This document shows positions 46,139 to 55,242 of a DNA stretch of 64,000 bases, in pieces. Under the pieces are notes generated by a model. It saw nothing but the letters and a program-made list of their open reading frames with translations, was not told the DNA's origin and ran no database searches. How positions within the stretch are numbered: the first letter of the stretch is position 1; every line of letters starts with the position of its first letter. The stretch is from Paenibacillus sp. Soil522. Lineage in GTDB: Bacteria > Bacillota > Bacilli > Paenibacillales > Paenibacillaceae. The stretch spans positions 14,904 through 78,903 of the forward strand of contig NZ_LMRV01000042.1 in the NCBI RefSeq assembly GCF_001428245.1, given 5' to 3'. The translations under genes were made by a program, and so were the position numbers.

Positions 46139-47773
46139 GTGAAAAGGCGTTGGTTCATTCTTACCTGCTTGCTTACCCTGTTCATAAACGCATGTTCAGA
46201 CCACGCCGGGACTTCTCGGGAGCCCTCCATTGACGCTGCGGTGGGGGAGCTTGACTTCAGCAGAATGGTTGAACCGGTCACCCTGCGGGTTGGCATGCCG
46301 CTCCCGGCCATCCTCAATAACCCGGTTGTCCGGTATATCGAAGAGCTGTCCAACGTCAAGGTAGTTCCCTCTTGGGAAGCGGAGGGGGCGGACTCCAATA
46401 ATCAAATGGTCGAGCTGGCCATTGCCAGCAAGGATCTGCCGGACGCCATGATCGTGAACCGGAGCCAGCTTCGCAAGTTGGCGGAGATGGACATGATCCA
46501 GGACCTAGGCGCCGTCTATGAAACCTACGCTTCCAAGCTGGTTAAGGACATCTATGCTTCGAAGAACAATACCGCCCTGCAGGCTGCCAGCATCGGCGGC
46601 AAGCTCTATGCGCTGCCCAATGCGACCTTTGAATCCGATTCTCATTCCTTGCTCTGGGTACGCCAGGATTGGCTTGACAAGTTGCACCTTCCGCCTCCCC
46701 GGACCTTGACCGATGTGGAGCAGATCGCCCAGGCTTTCATCAACATGGACCCTGACGGAGACGGGAAGGACAATACGATAGGACTGTGCGGCTATCGGAA
46801 TATCGTCTACGGCAAGCATCCTGCGGTGTGCGGCTTTGACTCCATCTTCCACGCGTTCGGGGCTTTCCCGAAGAATTGGATCAAGGACTCCACAGGACGG
46901 ATCCTCTATGGTTCCATCATGCCGGAGAACAAAAAGGCACTTTCCAAGCTGGCGGATTGGTATAAGCGGGGGCTCATCGATAACCAATTCGCCCTCAACA
47001 AGAATATCCATGAACCGATCGTTTCGAACAAGTCCGGACTGTTTTTCGGACCATGGTGGGCGCCTTATTGGCCTTTGGGAGATTTCAACAGCATCGATCC
47101 GAGCGCGGATTGGAAGGCCTATCCGGTTCCCCTGAATGAGGATGGCAAATTCGTAACCCACATCGCTCCTGTCATGAACAGCTATCTCGTCGTGCGCAAG
47201 GGATACCCGCATCCTGAAGCCGTCGTCAAGGTTCTGAACATCGAAACCCGGCTGAATCGGAAGCAGGATCCCAATAAAGAAAAAGTAAAAAAACTGGAGG
47301 ACGAGCTCCTCCATGGCGGGGCTCAGTTGCGTAATTACTTCCCGATTGATCACCTCTTGGACTTCACCGATGCCATCGAGAAGCGATACGTGGATGTCGA
47401 GAGTGTCTTCCAGGGAAAGAAGGATCCAGCTTCACTCGATGTAGAGTCGAGGCTCGTCTATGAAAGTATCGTTCAGGAGAAGGCTCACTCCAAGAGCAAC
47501 GACCTCAACAGTATGGCAGCCTTGGCCTTCCAAACCGGCGTGAAGGTGCTGGTCACTACCCCTATGGTTAAAGTCCGGGGCGTATTCTACGACACGACAG
47601 ATTCCATGCCCAACTACTGGAGTGAATTAGAGCGATTGGAAAACGATACCTTCCTGAAGATTGTCATGGGCGAGCTTCCGGTGGAAGCCTTCGACGATTA
47701 CGTCAAGACCTGGATGGATTCCGGCGGCGGTACGATCACCGACGAGGTGAAGTACACTGTAACGGGGAAGTAA
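46139..47773 (+). CDS. Extracellular solute-binding lipoprotein (LplA type) in the two-component operon
   Basis: 544 aa. Lipoprotein signal with FINAC at about residue 19. A type 1 sugar-binding fold follows (SKDLPDAMIVNRSQLRKLAE; LLWVRQDWLDKLHLPPPRTL), with a calcium-loop-like DPDGDGKDN at about 205. GTG start with GGGAGGAGAG upstream. It is 25 bp after the regulator gene, so co-transcribed. No permease is in this operon. It could present ligand to the kinase or feed the permeases at 50290-52185. Confidence 0.88.
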   Translation: MKRRWFILTCLLTLFINACSDHAGTSREPSIDAAVGELDFSRMVEPVTLRVGMPLPAILNNPVVRYIEELSNVKVVPSWEAEGADSNNQMVELAIASKDLPDAMIVNRSQLRKLAEMDMIQDLGAVYETYASKLVKDIYASKNNTALQAASIGGKLYALPNATFESDSHSLLWVRQDWLDKLHLPPPRTLTDVEQIAQAFINMDPDGDGKDNTIGLCGYRNIVYGKHPAVCGFDSIFHAFGAFPKNWIKDSTGRILYGSIMPENKKALSKLADWYKRGLIDNQFALNKNIHEPIVSNKSGLFFGPWWAPYWPLGDFNSIDPSADWKAYPVPLNEDGKFVTHIAPVMNSYLVVRKGYPHPEAVVKVLNIETRLNRKQDPNKEKVKKLEDELLHGGAQLRNYFPIDHLLDFTDAIEKRYVDVESVFQGKKDPASLDVESRLVYESIVQEKAHSKSNDLNSMAALAFQTGVKVLVTTPMVKVRGVFYDTTDSMPNYWSELERLENDTFLKIVMGELPVEAFDDYVKTWMDSGGGTITDEVKYTVTGK

Positions 47774-47884
47774 GGAGAAGCTGCAAAAAGTAAGCAGCTC
47801 AGTGGCAGATTCCCTCCTTAAGCGCTCCAACCCGCCCCCTCTTGCCACAGCTTTTCGGGAATTGGCCTTATAAAATCAAAGCCT

Positions 47885-47919
47885 CAAAAAAAGAGAAGCA
47901 GGCATCAATCCTGCTTCTC
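47885..47919 (-). terminator. Leftward terminator after the second GH43 remnant
   Basis: On the minus strand GAGAAGCAGG and CCTGCTTCTC form a 10-bp stem followed by TTTTTTTG. It would end transcripts coming from operator copy h. Confidence 0.75.
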
Positions 47920-48002
47920 CTTGAAACCCGAAAGAACATTTTTCCGACGAGATACGATTGCTTTCCGTTCCCTGTTCACGATTTCGAGTTAACTGCGACT
48001 CA

Positions 48003-48200
<198 letters not shown>

Positions 48201-48246
48201 CTAATCAATCTAAAGTTTGATGCGATACCGAAGTCCTTCTATTCGG

Positions 48247-48309
48247 ATTATAAAACACGACATAAGATTGAACCTTGATTTTCAGGTCATCGAATAGTTT
48301 GATTTAGCC
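48247..48309 (-). promoter_or_regulatory. Operator copy h with -10 box, before the GH43 remnant
   Basis: In the minus direction the operator (48271-48309) reads GGCTAAATCAAACTATT ... CCTGAAAATCAAGGTT, followed after 18 bp by TATAAT (48247-48252). Confidence 0.8.
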
Positions 48310-48362
48310 ATTTGTATTTCAGGCGATTTGTGTATCTACACTGTTGAAGCTGGGCTTAGCTG

Positions 48363-48401
48363 AAAAAAAAATTCCGCGAGCTTATTTCGCTCACGGAATT
48401 T
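48363..48401 (-). terminator. Terminator of the second ABC importer operon
   Basis: On the minus strand AAATTCCGTGAGC and GCTCGCGGAATTT pair with one mismatch and are followed by a run of T residues. It begins 30 bp after the binding-protein stop. Confidence 0.85.
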
Positions 48402-48430
48402 AGATGTTCACTCAGTTCATTCCTTGTTGA

Positions 48431-50161
48431 TTACTTTTTCAACGCCGCACCAACCGTTTTTTCGTAGTTCTCGACTTGCCACTTAACCACTTCATCGTAG
48501 CCCAGGCCTTTGGCTTTCGATACCATATCCTCTTTCAAGCTGGCAAACTGATTATCGTCCTTCGCGTACATCATCTTCCAGGAATATTCCTTGATGACTT
48601 TGCCCACTTCGGATTTCTTCTGCTTAATGTCGGACGGTTCCTCCATTCGAGCTTGCTCGCTAAAGTATGGAGGCTGCACGGCTACTTTGTTGTTATTGAC
48701 AACATAGTCTTTCACCGTCAGTTCACCCATAGCGTCCCGCCAGCTCTTCGTGACCGGATTCGGATTGTTCTCTAAATAAGAGGTCCACATCGTGTGATCG
48801 TACGGTTCCCCTGTTTCCGGATTGATCGTGGACAAATTAAGCGTACTGTTGTTGATTTGGTTTCCTCCGTCCTTGAACAGCCCGCCGCCATATTCGTCAG
48901 GCATATTGACAGAGTTGGTGATCGCTTTGTATCCAAATTCGGTCAGAGTCGGCTTGCCATCCTGGATATCCCACATCAAGCCCTTCGGACCTGTTCGGCT
49001 CACCTGAACGCCCTCCGGCGAGAACATCCAGTTCATGAACTGCATCACGCGCTCCGGATATTTTGTCTTCGAGCCAATAGACCAATACCAATTGCCGCCA
49101 TAAGGCGAGAATCCTACAGAAGACATTTGCTCTTCGGCGAATGGCACGAACGCGAAGCCTTTGCCTGCGTTTACGCGCTCCTCGGTGTTGTAGCCATCGG
49201 TAAGCCAAGGGAATTGCGCGAATAGAATTTGTCCATCACTATACTTATTGGCCACGTCGGGAAACTTCTGCGTCAAAGAATCTGGATCGAGCAGCCCCAT
49301 CTTATTTGCTTCAAAGAAAAATTTCAACCCCCTCATGTAGGGGCTGTCTTCGTCGATCAAGCCTTGCCACTTCGCTTCACCGGCTTTCGTCACGATTAAG
49401 TCGGCGATGTTGAATCCGTCCCCTACATTATAGCCGAATAATGCGGCTATGGATGCGGCGTTCATTGAAGCGGTGCCGTCCCAATCCGACCATAACGAAA
49501 ACCCATACACAGGCTTGCCGGAGTCACTCTTCGGACTAAGCTCCTGCATTTGTTTCATAATGGAAAGGTAGTCTTCCAGCGTCTTGATTTCCGGGCTTCC
49601 CAGTTGTTGATATAAGTCCCAACGAAGCCACGGGCCAAACGTCATATTGGCGCTCTCGCTCGGGCCGCTGCCGCTGCCGACGTTATGGCCGATAGCGTAA
49701 ATCGCCGTGCCGCCGCCATACTGCTTGCTGAGGGCATCGAGCGACTGACCGGCATATTTCTTAATATCCTGGCCGTATTTGTCAAGCAGGCCGTCCTTGT
49801 TCCAATCCAGCAGCAAGCCGGCTTTGGAAGCATCTACGATATCGATTGCGACCACGATGTCGCCCAAATCACCGGAGGCCATCATCGTAGAAGCTTTTTG
49901 CTGCCCGCCGGAAATAATGTTTAATTTGATGTTAAATTTATCCTTGATTATCTTCCCGAACCAACCCGGTTGCTCACCGGCATAGTTGGCCAGGTTCGAG
50001 AATACATTCAGCGTGATTTCCGGTTGCTTCGAAGGGTCAGTGCTTACTTCTGTCACCGCGTTGTTGACCGCATTGCTTCCTGAGTTGCTGCACGCGGATA
50101 AGAATACAAGCATGGCCATCATCCAGACAGCAACCGCTGTCCATTTGTTTCTTTTTGTCAT
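48431..50161 (-). CDS. Extracellular solute-binding lipoprotein (LplA type)
   Basis: About 576 aa with lipobox FLSAC at about residue 24. Large LplA-type oligosaccharide-binding protein (PGWFGKIIKDKFNIKLNIIS; LLDWNKDGLLDKYGQDIKKY). ATG at 50161 has AAGGAGG upstream; the longer frame to 50194 does not. It is the last gene of the operon with the two permeases before it, 130 bp from the MalG-type gene. Most likely it is the receptor for long xyloglucan-derived oligosaccharides (inference from regulation by operator i). Confidence 0.9.
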   Translation of the reverse strand: MTKRNKWTAVAVWMMAMLVFLSACSNSGSNAVNNAVTEVSTDPSKQPEITLNVFSNLANYAGEQPGWFGKIIKDKFNIKLNIISGGQQKASTMMASGDLGDIVVAIDIVDASKAGLLLDWNKDGLLDKYGQDIKKYAGQSLDALSKQYGGGTAIYAIGHNVGSGSGPSESANMTFGPWLRWDLYQQLGSPEIKTLEDYLSIMKQMQELSPKSDSGKPVYGFSLWSDWDGTASMNAASIAALFGYNVGDGFNIADLIVTKAGEAKWQGLIDEDSPYMRGLKFFFEANKMGLLDPDSLTQKFPDVANKYSDGQILFAQFPWLTDGYNTEERVNAGKGFAFVPFAEEQMSSVGFSPYGGNWYWSIGSKTKYPERVMQFMNWMFSPEGVQVSRTGPKGLMWDIQDGKPTLTEFGYKAITNSVNMPDEYGGGLFKDGGNQINNSTLNLSTINPETGEPYDHTMWTSYLENNPNPVTKSWRDAMGELTVKDYVVNNNKVAVQPPYFSEQARMEEPSDIKQKKSEVGKVIKEYSWKMMYAKDDNQFASLKEDMVSKAKGLGYDEVVKWQVENYEKTVGAALKK

Positions 50162-50289
50162 GTGTTTGTTAACCTCCTTGTCATGTACCTGCAAAAACCT
50201 TCTCTTTCATTGCCGAGAATGCTGACTCCCATTTAGTAAATTTTCATGCTTACAACGAGCTGCCTCACCTCCTTCATAGTTCTCCATAT

Positions 50290-51174
50290 TCAACCCTTTA
50301 CAGCCCCGATCATGATTCCTTTGACAAAGAAACGTTGGAAGAACGGATAGACGAGCAATATTGGGATGACGACAACCATCGAAACCGTCGTCCGAATCGA
50401 AGTGGCCGTCTGCATATTGGCCAAACTTGTATCGGTAGCCCCGGACTGCATCAGAGTTGCCAACGATGTCGCTCCGTTAAAATAGCGATACAAGATAAAT
50501 TGCAGAGTAAACAGGTTCGAATCCGTGACTAGAAACAACGTGTCCTGGAACGAGTTCCACTGCCCGATGGCCGAGAAGATGGCGATCGTGGCCAGAATTG
50601 GAGTGATCAAAGGCATAACGATCTTCCAGAATATCGTCAAATTGCCGGCTCCCTCGAGTTGCGCCGATTCCTGCAGGGAAATAGGCGTCGACTCGACAAA
50701 CGTTTTGACAAGAATAATAAAGAACGGCGAGACGATCCCAGGCACAACATAGGCCAGGAAATTGTTGACGAGGCCAAGCTTAAGCATGATCAGGAACCAG
50801 GGAATAATACCCGCATTAAAGTACATCGTGGTGATGAGGAATCGGTACCAGAACTTGCGCCCCCACATTGTAGGTTTCGAAAACAAGTAACCAAGAAAAC
50901 CCGAAGCGGCCACGGTCAGCACCGTGCCGATCAAAGTGCGTCCAAAGGATACAAGTGTGGCATTGCCCAGCCCGGGAATCTTGAACACTTGTATATAGTT
51001 GTTGAAATGAATCTCTTGAGGTAAGAACATAACAAGTCCTCTACTGCTCAAGTCGTTATTACTGATTGTATTGATGAACAAATAATAAAACGGAAATAAA
51101 CAAGCCAAAGTAAATAAGGCAAACAGCGAATAGTTAATCACATCAAAAATTGTAATCCTGTTATTTTTACCCAT
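50290..51174 (-). CDS. ABC transporter permease, YtcP type (MalG family)
   Basis: 294 aa with six helices, the N-terminal DVINYSLFALFTLACLFPFY segment and the EAA loop QESAQLEGAGNLTIFWKIVM. The C-terminus FFVKGIMIGAVKG is characteristic of the YtcP branch. It starts 25 bp after the LplB-type permease. Substrates of this branch are large plant wall oligosaccharides in known cases. Confidence 0.9.
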   Translation of the reverse strand: MGKNNRITIFDVINYSLFALFTLACLFPFYYLFINTISNNDLSSRGLVMFLPQEIHFNNYIQVFKIPGLGNATLVSFGRTLIGTVLTVAASGFLGYLFSKPTMWGRKFWYRFLITTMYFNAGIIPWFLIMLKLGLVNNFLAYVVPGIVSPFFIILVKTFVESTPISLQESAQLEGAGNLTIFWKIVMPLITPILATIAIFSAIGQWNSFQDTLFLVTDSNLFTLQFILYRYFNGATSLATLMQSGATDTSLANMQTATSIRTTVSMVVVIPILLVYPFFQRFFVKGIMIGAVKG

Positions 51175-51198
51175 GTTGTTTCTCCTTCCTCGGATGAC

Positions 51199-52185
51199 TC
51201 AGATGACGCCTTCGCCGCGAACCAGCTTAGACAGTCTGTTGGCTGCAAACAGCAAGATCAAGCTGACAATCGATTTCAGAATACTGACCGCTGTCGCAAA
51301 CCCGAAGTTGTTGTTCACCACCCCGACGTTGTACACGTAAAGATCAAGCACCTCGATATGATTCATGTTCATCGCGTTCGAGAACACAAAATATTGCTCA
51401 AATCCATTATTGATAAAATTCGCGATTCCCAGTATGAGCAGAACGAAGAATGTCGGAATAATCCCGGGAACCGTCACGTGCCACATCAACTTGAATCGGT
51501 TTGCTCCGTCCACTCTCGCCGCCTCATACAATTCCGGATCTATCCCGGTAATCGCGGCAATGTACAAAATCGCTCCCCAGCCGAGTCCTTTCCATACGCC
51601 CCACAAAGTCATAGAGAGCCAGGTGTGGTTGTCCGATGCGAGAATATTCAGCGGCTGTTCGATCAGGCCCATGCTCATGAGCAAGTTGTTCAGAAAGCCA
51701 TTGTCAACAGAAAACAACATGAAGGCGAAGGAGTACACCAGCACCCAACTGATAAAGTTCGGCAAAGTAGTGAGCGTCTGCACGATTTTCTTAAATGAAC
51801 TGTTCTTTATTTCCATCAAGAATATCGCGAAGATAACCGGAAGAACCGAAGTCAGAATGCCAAGCGCACTGATCGCGAACGTGTTTCGCAAGACCCTGAG
51901 AACTTCCTCCATCTGGTACGGATTTGACACCAACGATGTAAACCATTGCAGGCCAACAAACTCGGTCTGGGACAGCGGAATGCCGGGCCTGTAGTCGAAA
52001 AAAGCATAAATCCAGCCGTAAAGCGGCAAATAAGAGAACAAAAAGACGAGTACCAGAAAAGGAAAAGCCATGAGGAATAATTTATATTTTTCTTTAAACT
52101 GAAACTGCTTCATCGCAGCTGATGTATAAGCTTGACCATTCGGTTTCGCTCCCATATTGCTCCCTCCGCCCGGTTGATTTGACAT
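51199..52185 (-). CDS. ABC transporter permease, LplB type (MalF family)
   Basis: About 328 aa. ATG at 52185 (MSNQPGGGSNMG) has GAGGGAG 8 bases upstream; the upstream extension of the frame is not credible. The first helix is in YKLFLMAFPFLVLVFLFSYL, and the EAA loop is YEAARVDGANRFKLMWHVTV. It is the first gene of the importer operon, about 310 bases downstream of the start predicted from operator i. Confidence 0.9.
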   Translation of the reverse strand: MSNQPGGGSNMGAKPNGQAYTSAAMKQFQFKEKYKLFLMAFPFLVLVFLFSYLPLYGWIYAFFDYRPGIPLSQTEFVGLQWFTSLVSNPYQMEEVLRVLRNTFAISALGILTSVLPVIFAIFLMEIKNSSFKKIVQTLTTLPNFISWVLVYSFAFMLFSVDNGFLNNLLMSMGLIEQPLNILASDNHTWLSMTLWGVWKGLGWGAILYIAAITGIDPELYEAARVDGANRFKLMWHVTVPGIIPTFFVLLILGIANFINNGFEQYFVFSNAMNMNHIEVLDLYVYNVGVVNNNFGFATAVSILKSIVSLILLFAANRLSKLVRGEGVI

Positions 52186-52338
52186 CTCAACAACAACTCC
52201 CTCTATATTTTTTTGTGTCCTCATCGAATGACAAAGAAGGATCGCTGTCTGGCTGCGCGATACGGATCTGTCCAGTAGCCGCAGGGCTGCTTGCTGCGAA
52301 CGAAACAGCCGCCTCCAGCGCATACATTCGTTGTCACG

Positions 52339-52428
52339 TTATAGAGTATCAATGAAAGTAGCGCCACCGAACATGTAACCGCTTACTTTTATCAAAGCCG
52401 AATTTATTGTCTTGTAATCGGCCTTCAT
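52339..52428 (-). CDS. Possible 29-codon ORF in the importer leader
   Basis: ATG at 52428 follows GGGGGTTAG at a suitable distance and encodes MKADYKTINSALIKVSGYMF plus nine residues, then TAA. I do not recognise it. It may be a leader peptide or the start of a deleted gene. The rest of the leader (52186-52338) holds nothing recognisable. Confidence 0.25.
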   Translation of the reverse strand: MKADYKTINSALIKVSGYMFGGATFIDTL

Positions 52429-52501
52429 ACTAACCCCCATTTTCGCTGTGCTGACAATTCTACTCACACTCCCGATTGCTTTAATTTCTTTTCCAATACG
52501 G

Positions 52502-52564
52502 ATTATATATGATGTTATAACACTAAACCTTGAATTTCAGGACAAAAAGTAGCATGATTTAGAC
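52502..52564 (-). promoter_or_regulatory. Operator copy i with -10 box, promoter of the second importer operon
   Basis: In the minus direction the operator (52526-52564) reads GTCTAAATCATGCTACT ... CCTGAAATTCAAGGTT, followed after 18 bp by TATAAT (52502-52507). It is one of the best copies. Confidence 0.8.
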
Positions 52565-52647
52565 TTCTATTTACTCATCGACTATGGAGGGATAAGAATG
52601 AGCATTAAAACAATATCTTGTTTTTCAGCCATGGATAAGCACAAAAC

Positions 52648-52675
52648 CGCCCCCTGCACTAAAGTGCAGGGGGCG
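52648..52675. terminator. Terminator-like hairpin
   Basis: CGCCCCCTGCAC and GTGCAGGGGGCG form a perfect 12-bp stem with a four-base loop; in the minus direction GGTTTTG follows. It would end leftward transcription from the GH35 region. Confidence 0.7.
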
Positions 52676-52723
52676 CACGGAAATTCCCGCTTGCTATAGC
52701 AAATTGAAGCCGGTGACTGAAAC

Positions 52724-52885
52724 TCACTTTTCCGATAACTCTGATGCGCTACGACATTCCAGCTTTACATGAATCATTTCATTTATCAGAAGATCCAGCT
52801 CTTGACTCTTACTTATTACATTGGGATTAAGGAGATTATATTGATGTAACGAAGCTAATTGATATAATGCATGGAGATAGAATAT
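52724..52885 (-). pseudogene. Spo0E-like phosphatase, start missing
   Basis: A minus-strand frame without ATG reads LHALYQLASLHQYNLLNPNV followed by ISKSQELDLLINEMI and ends at a TGA at 52724-52726. The SQELDxLI signature is that of small Spo0E-type aspartyl-phosphate phosphatases. The N-terminus is fused to the end of the GH31 remnant, so the start was probably lost in a deletion. About 50 codons. Confidence 0.55.
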
Positions 52886-53345
52886 TACATTTTTCCGATG
52901 AGATACGCTTGTTTCCCGTCCCTAAAAATACCGGAATCGTGCTTAGAGGAGCTTCAACAAGAATGGTTTGTCCACCTTCGAAGACACTTCCTGTACGCGC
53001 ATCCGTCCATTTTGAACCTTCAGGCAAATATACCTCTCTTGATGCAGCGCCTTCATAAAGGATAGGAGCCACCAATAGATCCGGACCATACATATATTCA
53101 TCCTTGATATCCCAAACCTTATCGTCATTCTGGAATTCATAGAAGAGCGGCCTCATCACCGGCGCGCCTTTCTCATGGGCTTCTTTCATCAACTCACGGG
53201 TATAATCCCTTAAGGTTTCGCGCAATTCAAGATATTTAACCAATATATCGTAAGCCTCGTCCCCAAAGCTCCATACCTCGTTGTTTCCGCCGGTATTTAA
53301 TGCTTTGCTACCGTCTTTTCTGAATACTTCCTTGATCGCCGCTAT
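52886..53345 (-). pseudogene. C-terminal part of a GH31 glycosidase (alpha-xylosidase-like)
   Basis: About 150 residues remain: NNEVWSFGDEAYDILVKYLE, RDYTRELMKEAHEKGAPVMR, then PDLLVAPILYEGAASREVYL and the beta-sandwich segment PEGSKWTDARTGSVFEGGQT. These are typical of GH31. The catalytic aspartates upstream are missing, and the last codons are frameshifted (PVFLRDGKQAYLIGKM in another frame). It starts directly behind the GH35 gene, so the native order was GH35 then GH31, as expected for xyloglucan side-chain removal. Confidence 0.8.
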
Positions 53346-53370
53346 ATATACGGAGAAACCGGCCGAGCCG

Positions 53371-55134
53371 TTAATTACCCAACCCGGATGTATCCATAAA
53401 AGCGATCGACTCTCCCGCCTTCCCTTCCGTTTCAAACAAAATGACTTCGTTCATCCCCTGCTTGAGCAGAGGAGCAGGCACGTACAATCTCGTCTGCGGG
53501 CCGATCTCCCAGAAGCGCCCTAGATTAAAGCCGTTCACGAACGCCACTCCCTTGCCCCATCCCGTAAAATCGAGAAAGGTGTCGCCGGTCTCCTCAATCT
53601 CCAGTTCAAATCGGTAAAAGGCGGGCATTCCGGAGCGGAAAGGCTTGGAAAAGTCCAGCTTGTCCAAATTATCGAGGGAAAGGCTATATTGGCTCCAGCC
53701 GCTTTGGAAAGCGCCATTCACGATTACGCCGCCCTTTATCCCTTTGTGCTGGCTGTTCATTTTGACCGAATAATTGACCCTTCCCATATTTTCTACCAGA
53801 ATCGAAAGCTCATTTTCCGGCTCCGTCAGTTCAAAGGTCTCTTTGCCCTCCATCTCCAGATCGTCTTTCGTAAACAGATGATTACCGTTCACGTAAACAT
53901 GCGCGCGATCCGTGCATTGAATGAGCCGGAAGTCCTCGATGAGCCTGTTTTTGCCCAAATTCGACTTGTACAGCACATAACCGAATGGCTGATTCAGAGC
54001 TTCCATCGTAAGCGGATACGGCGACTCGACCGGCTGCGCCAGCCGATTCTCCACAGAGAACAGGGATACCTTCTCTTTAACCTCCACCTCGCCGTATGCT
54101 TTTTTTCGAATATCGGTGGACAACTGCACCTCCGGCAGCTCGGTATAACGGGCGATCACTTGCTGAAACGCCTGATATTTGGGCGTAATATCACCGCTCT
54201 CGGTCAGCAGCGCATCGTAATCGTAAGAGGTCGTGTCCGGCGCCAGCTTTTCGTAGTAGTTAGCTCCGCTTGTAAAGCCGAAGTTGGTCCCTCCATGGAA
54301 CATGTAAATATTGACGCTGCCTTCTTCCAGAATATCGGCCAATTCCTGCGCTGCGCTGTCCGCATCCCTCGTGTGGTGCTTCCCGTCTCCCCAGGCATCG
54401 AACCAGCCGATCCAGAATTCCATCACCATGAGAGGCCGGTCTTGTCCATGGAAGCGCTTAAGACGGGCAAACTGTTCCTTAATATTGGAGCCGCAATTGA
54501 TCGTCGGCAAAGCGGTCTCCTGAATGGATCCATTGTCCAGCAAATCGTGCCAGGGGCCGTCCGAAGTAACCAACGGCACATTAGCGCCATGCTTCGTCAT
54601 CAGCTCGGCCAGCGCGTGCAGATACGCCTTGTCGTTGGCATACCCGCCATATTCGTTCTCCACTTGCATCAGAATAATCGGGCCGCCGTCGGCAATTTGC
54701 ATATCCCTGAACTCAGCGAACAGCCGTTCATAATAGCGGTCAATCTTATCCAGATAAGGCTGGTAGCTGAAGCGCAGCTTCATGTCCCCGTCCCGCAGCA
54801 GCCAGAACGGCAGTCCGCCAAATTCCCATTCGGCGCAAATGTACGGGGACGGTCGCAGAATGACATACAGCCCAAGCTTGCCGGCCGTTTGAATAAAGGC
54901 GCGAATGTCATACATTCCTGCAAAATAATATTCGCCTTCCCTCGGCTCGTGCATATTCCACGGAACGTAGGTTTCCACCGTGTTGCAGCCAAGAGCTTTC
55001 AGCTTCTCCAGTCGATCCTGCCAATATTCGGGCACGACGCGATAGTAATGAATGGCGCCTGATATAATTTTGAACGGTTTGTCATGCAGATAAAATTGAT
55101 CTCCGATTGTGAATGCTTGATTATGATCGTGCAC
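53371..55134 (-). CDS. GH35 beta-galactosidase
   Basis: About 587 aa, no signal peptide. GH35 barrel (about 10-330) with ICAEWEFGGLPFWLL, acid/base Glu161 in QVENEYGG and nucleophile Glu239 in MVMEFWIGWFDAWG, followed by MFHGGTNFG. Beta domains complete the protein. I favour GTG at 55134 because GGAGG lies five bases upstream; an ATG at 55140 is too close to it. It probably removes beta-1,2-galactose from xyloglucan oligosaccharides in the cytoplasm, the step between fucosidase and xylosidase. The operator is not present in the 100 bp upstream. Confidence 0.9.
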   Translation of the reverse strand: MHDHNQAFTIGDQFYLHDKPFKIISGAIHYYRVVPEYWQDRLEKLKALGCNTVETYVPWNMHEPREGEYYFAGMYDIRAFIQTAGKLGLYVILRPSPYICAEWEFGGLPFWLLRDGDMKLRFSYQPYLDKIDRYYERLFAEFRDMQIADGGPIILMQVENEYGGYANDKAYLHALAELMTKHGANVPLVTSDGPWHDLLDNGSIQETALPTINCGSNIKEQFARLKRFHGQDRPLMVMEFWIGWFDAWGDGKHHTRDADSAAQELADILEEGSVNIYMFHGGTNFGFTSGANYYEKLAPDTTSYDYDALLTESGDITPKYQAFQQVIARYTELPEVQLSTDIRKKAYGEVEVKEKVSLFSVENRLAQPVESPYPLTMEALNQPFGYVLYKSNLGKNRLIEDFRLIQCTDRAHVYVNGNHLFTKDDLEMEGKETFELTEPENELSILVENMGRVNYSVKMNSQHKGIKGGVIVNGAFQSGWSQYSLSLDNLDKLDFSKPFRSGMPAFYRFELEIEETGDTFLDFTGWGKGVAFVNGFNLGRFWEIGPQTRLYVPAPLLKQGMNEVILFETEGKAGESIAFMDTSGLGN

Positions 55135-55242
55135 ACTCATACCTCCAAAACTTATTATTCTATTATTTTCTGTTGCCATGCTATTTAAGATACAGCTTAT
55201 CATTAGCCACTAAGACTGCAGGAAGCCTGTACTGCTCTATAT

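Noticed and set aside
52409..52425. Possible cre site in the importer leader (TGTAATCGGCCTTCA)
   Set aside because: The spacing and the W position do not fit the consensus.
52590..52700. A short plus-strand ORF (MSIKTISCFSAMDKH) with GAGGGATAAG upstream
   Set aside because: It runs through the strong hairpin at 52648-52675 and resembles nothing; probably chance or a gene start left by a deletion.
53689..55062. A 457-codon plus-strand frame opposite GH35
   Set aside because: It is a shadow of the GH35 gene, whose catalytic motifs are intact on the minus strand.
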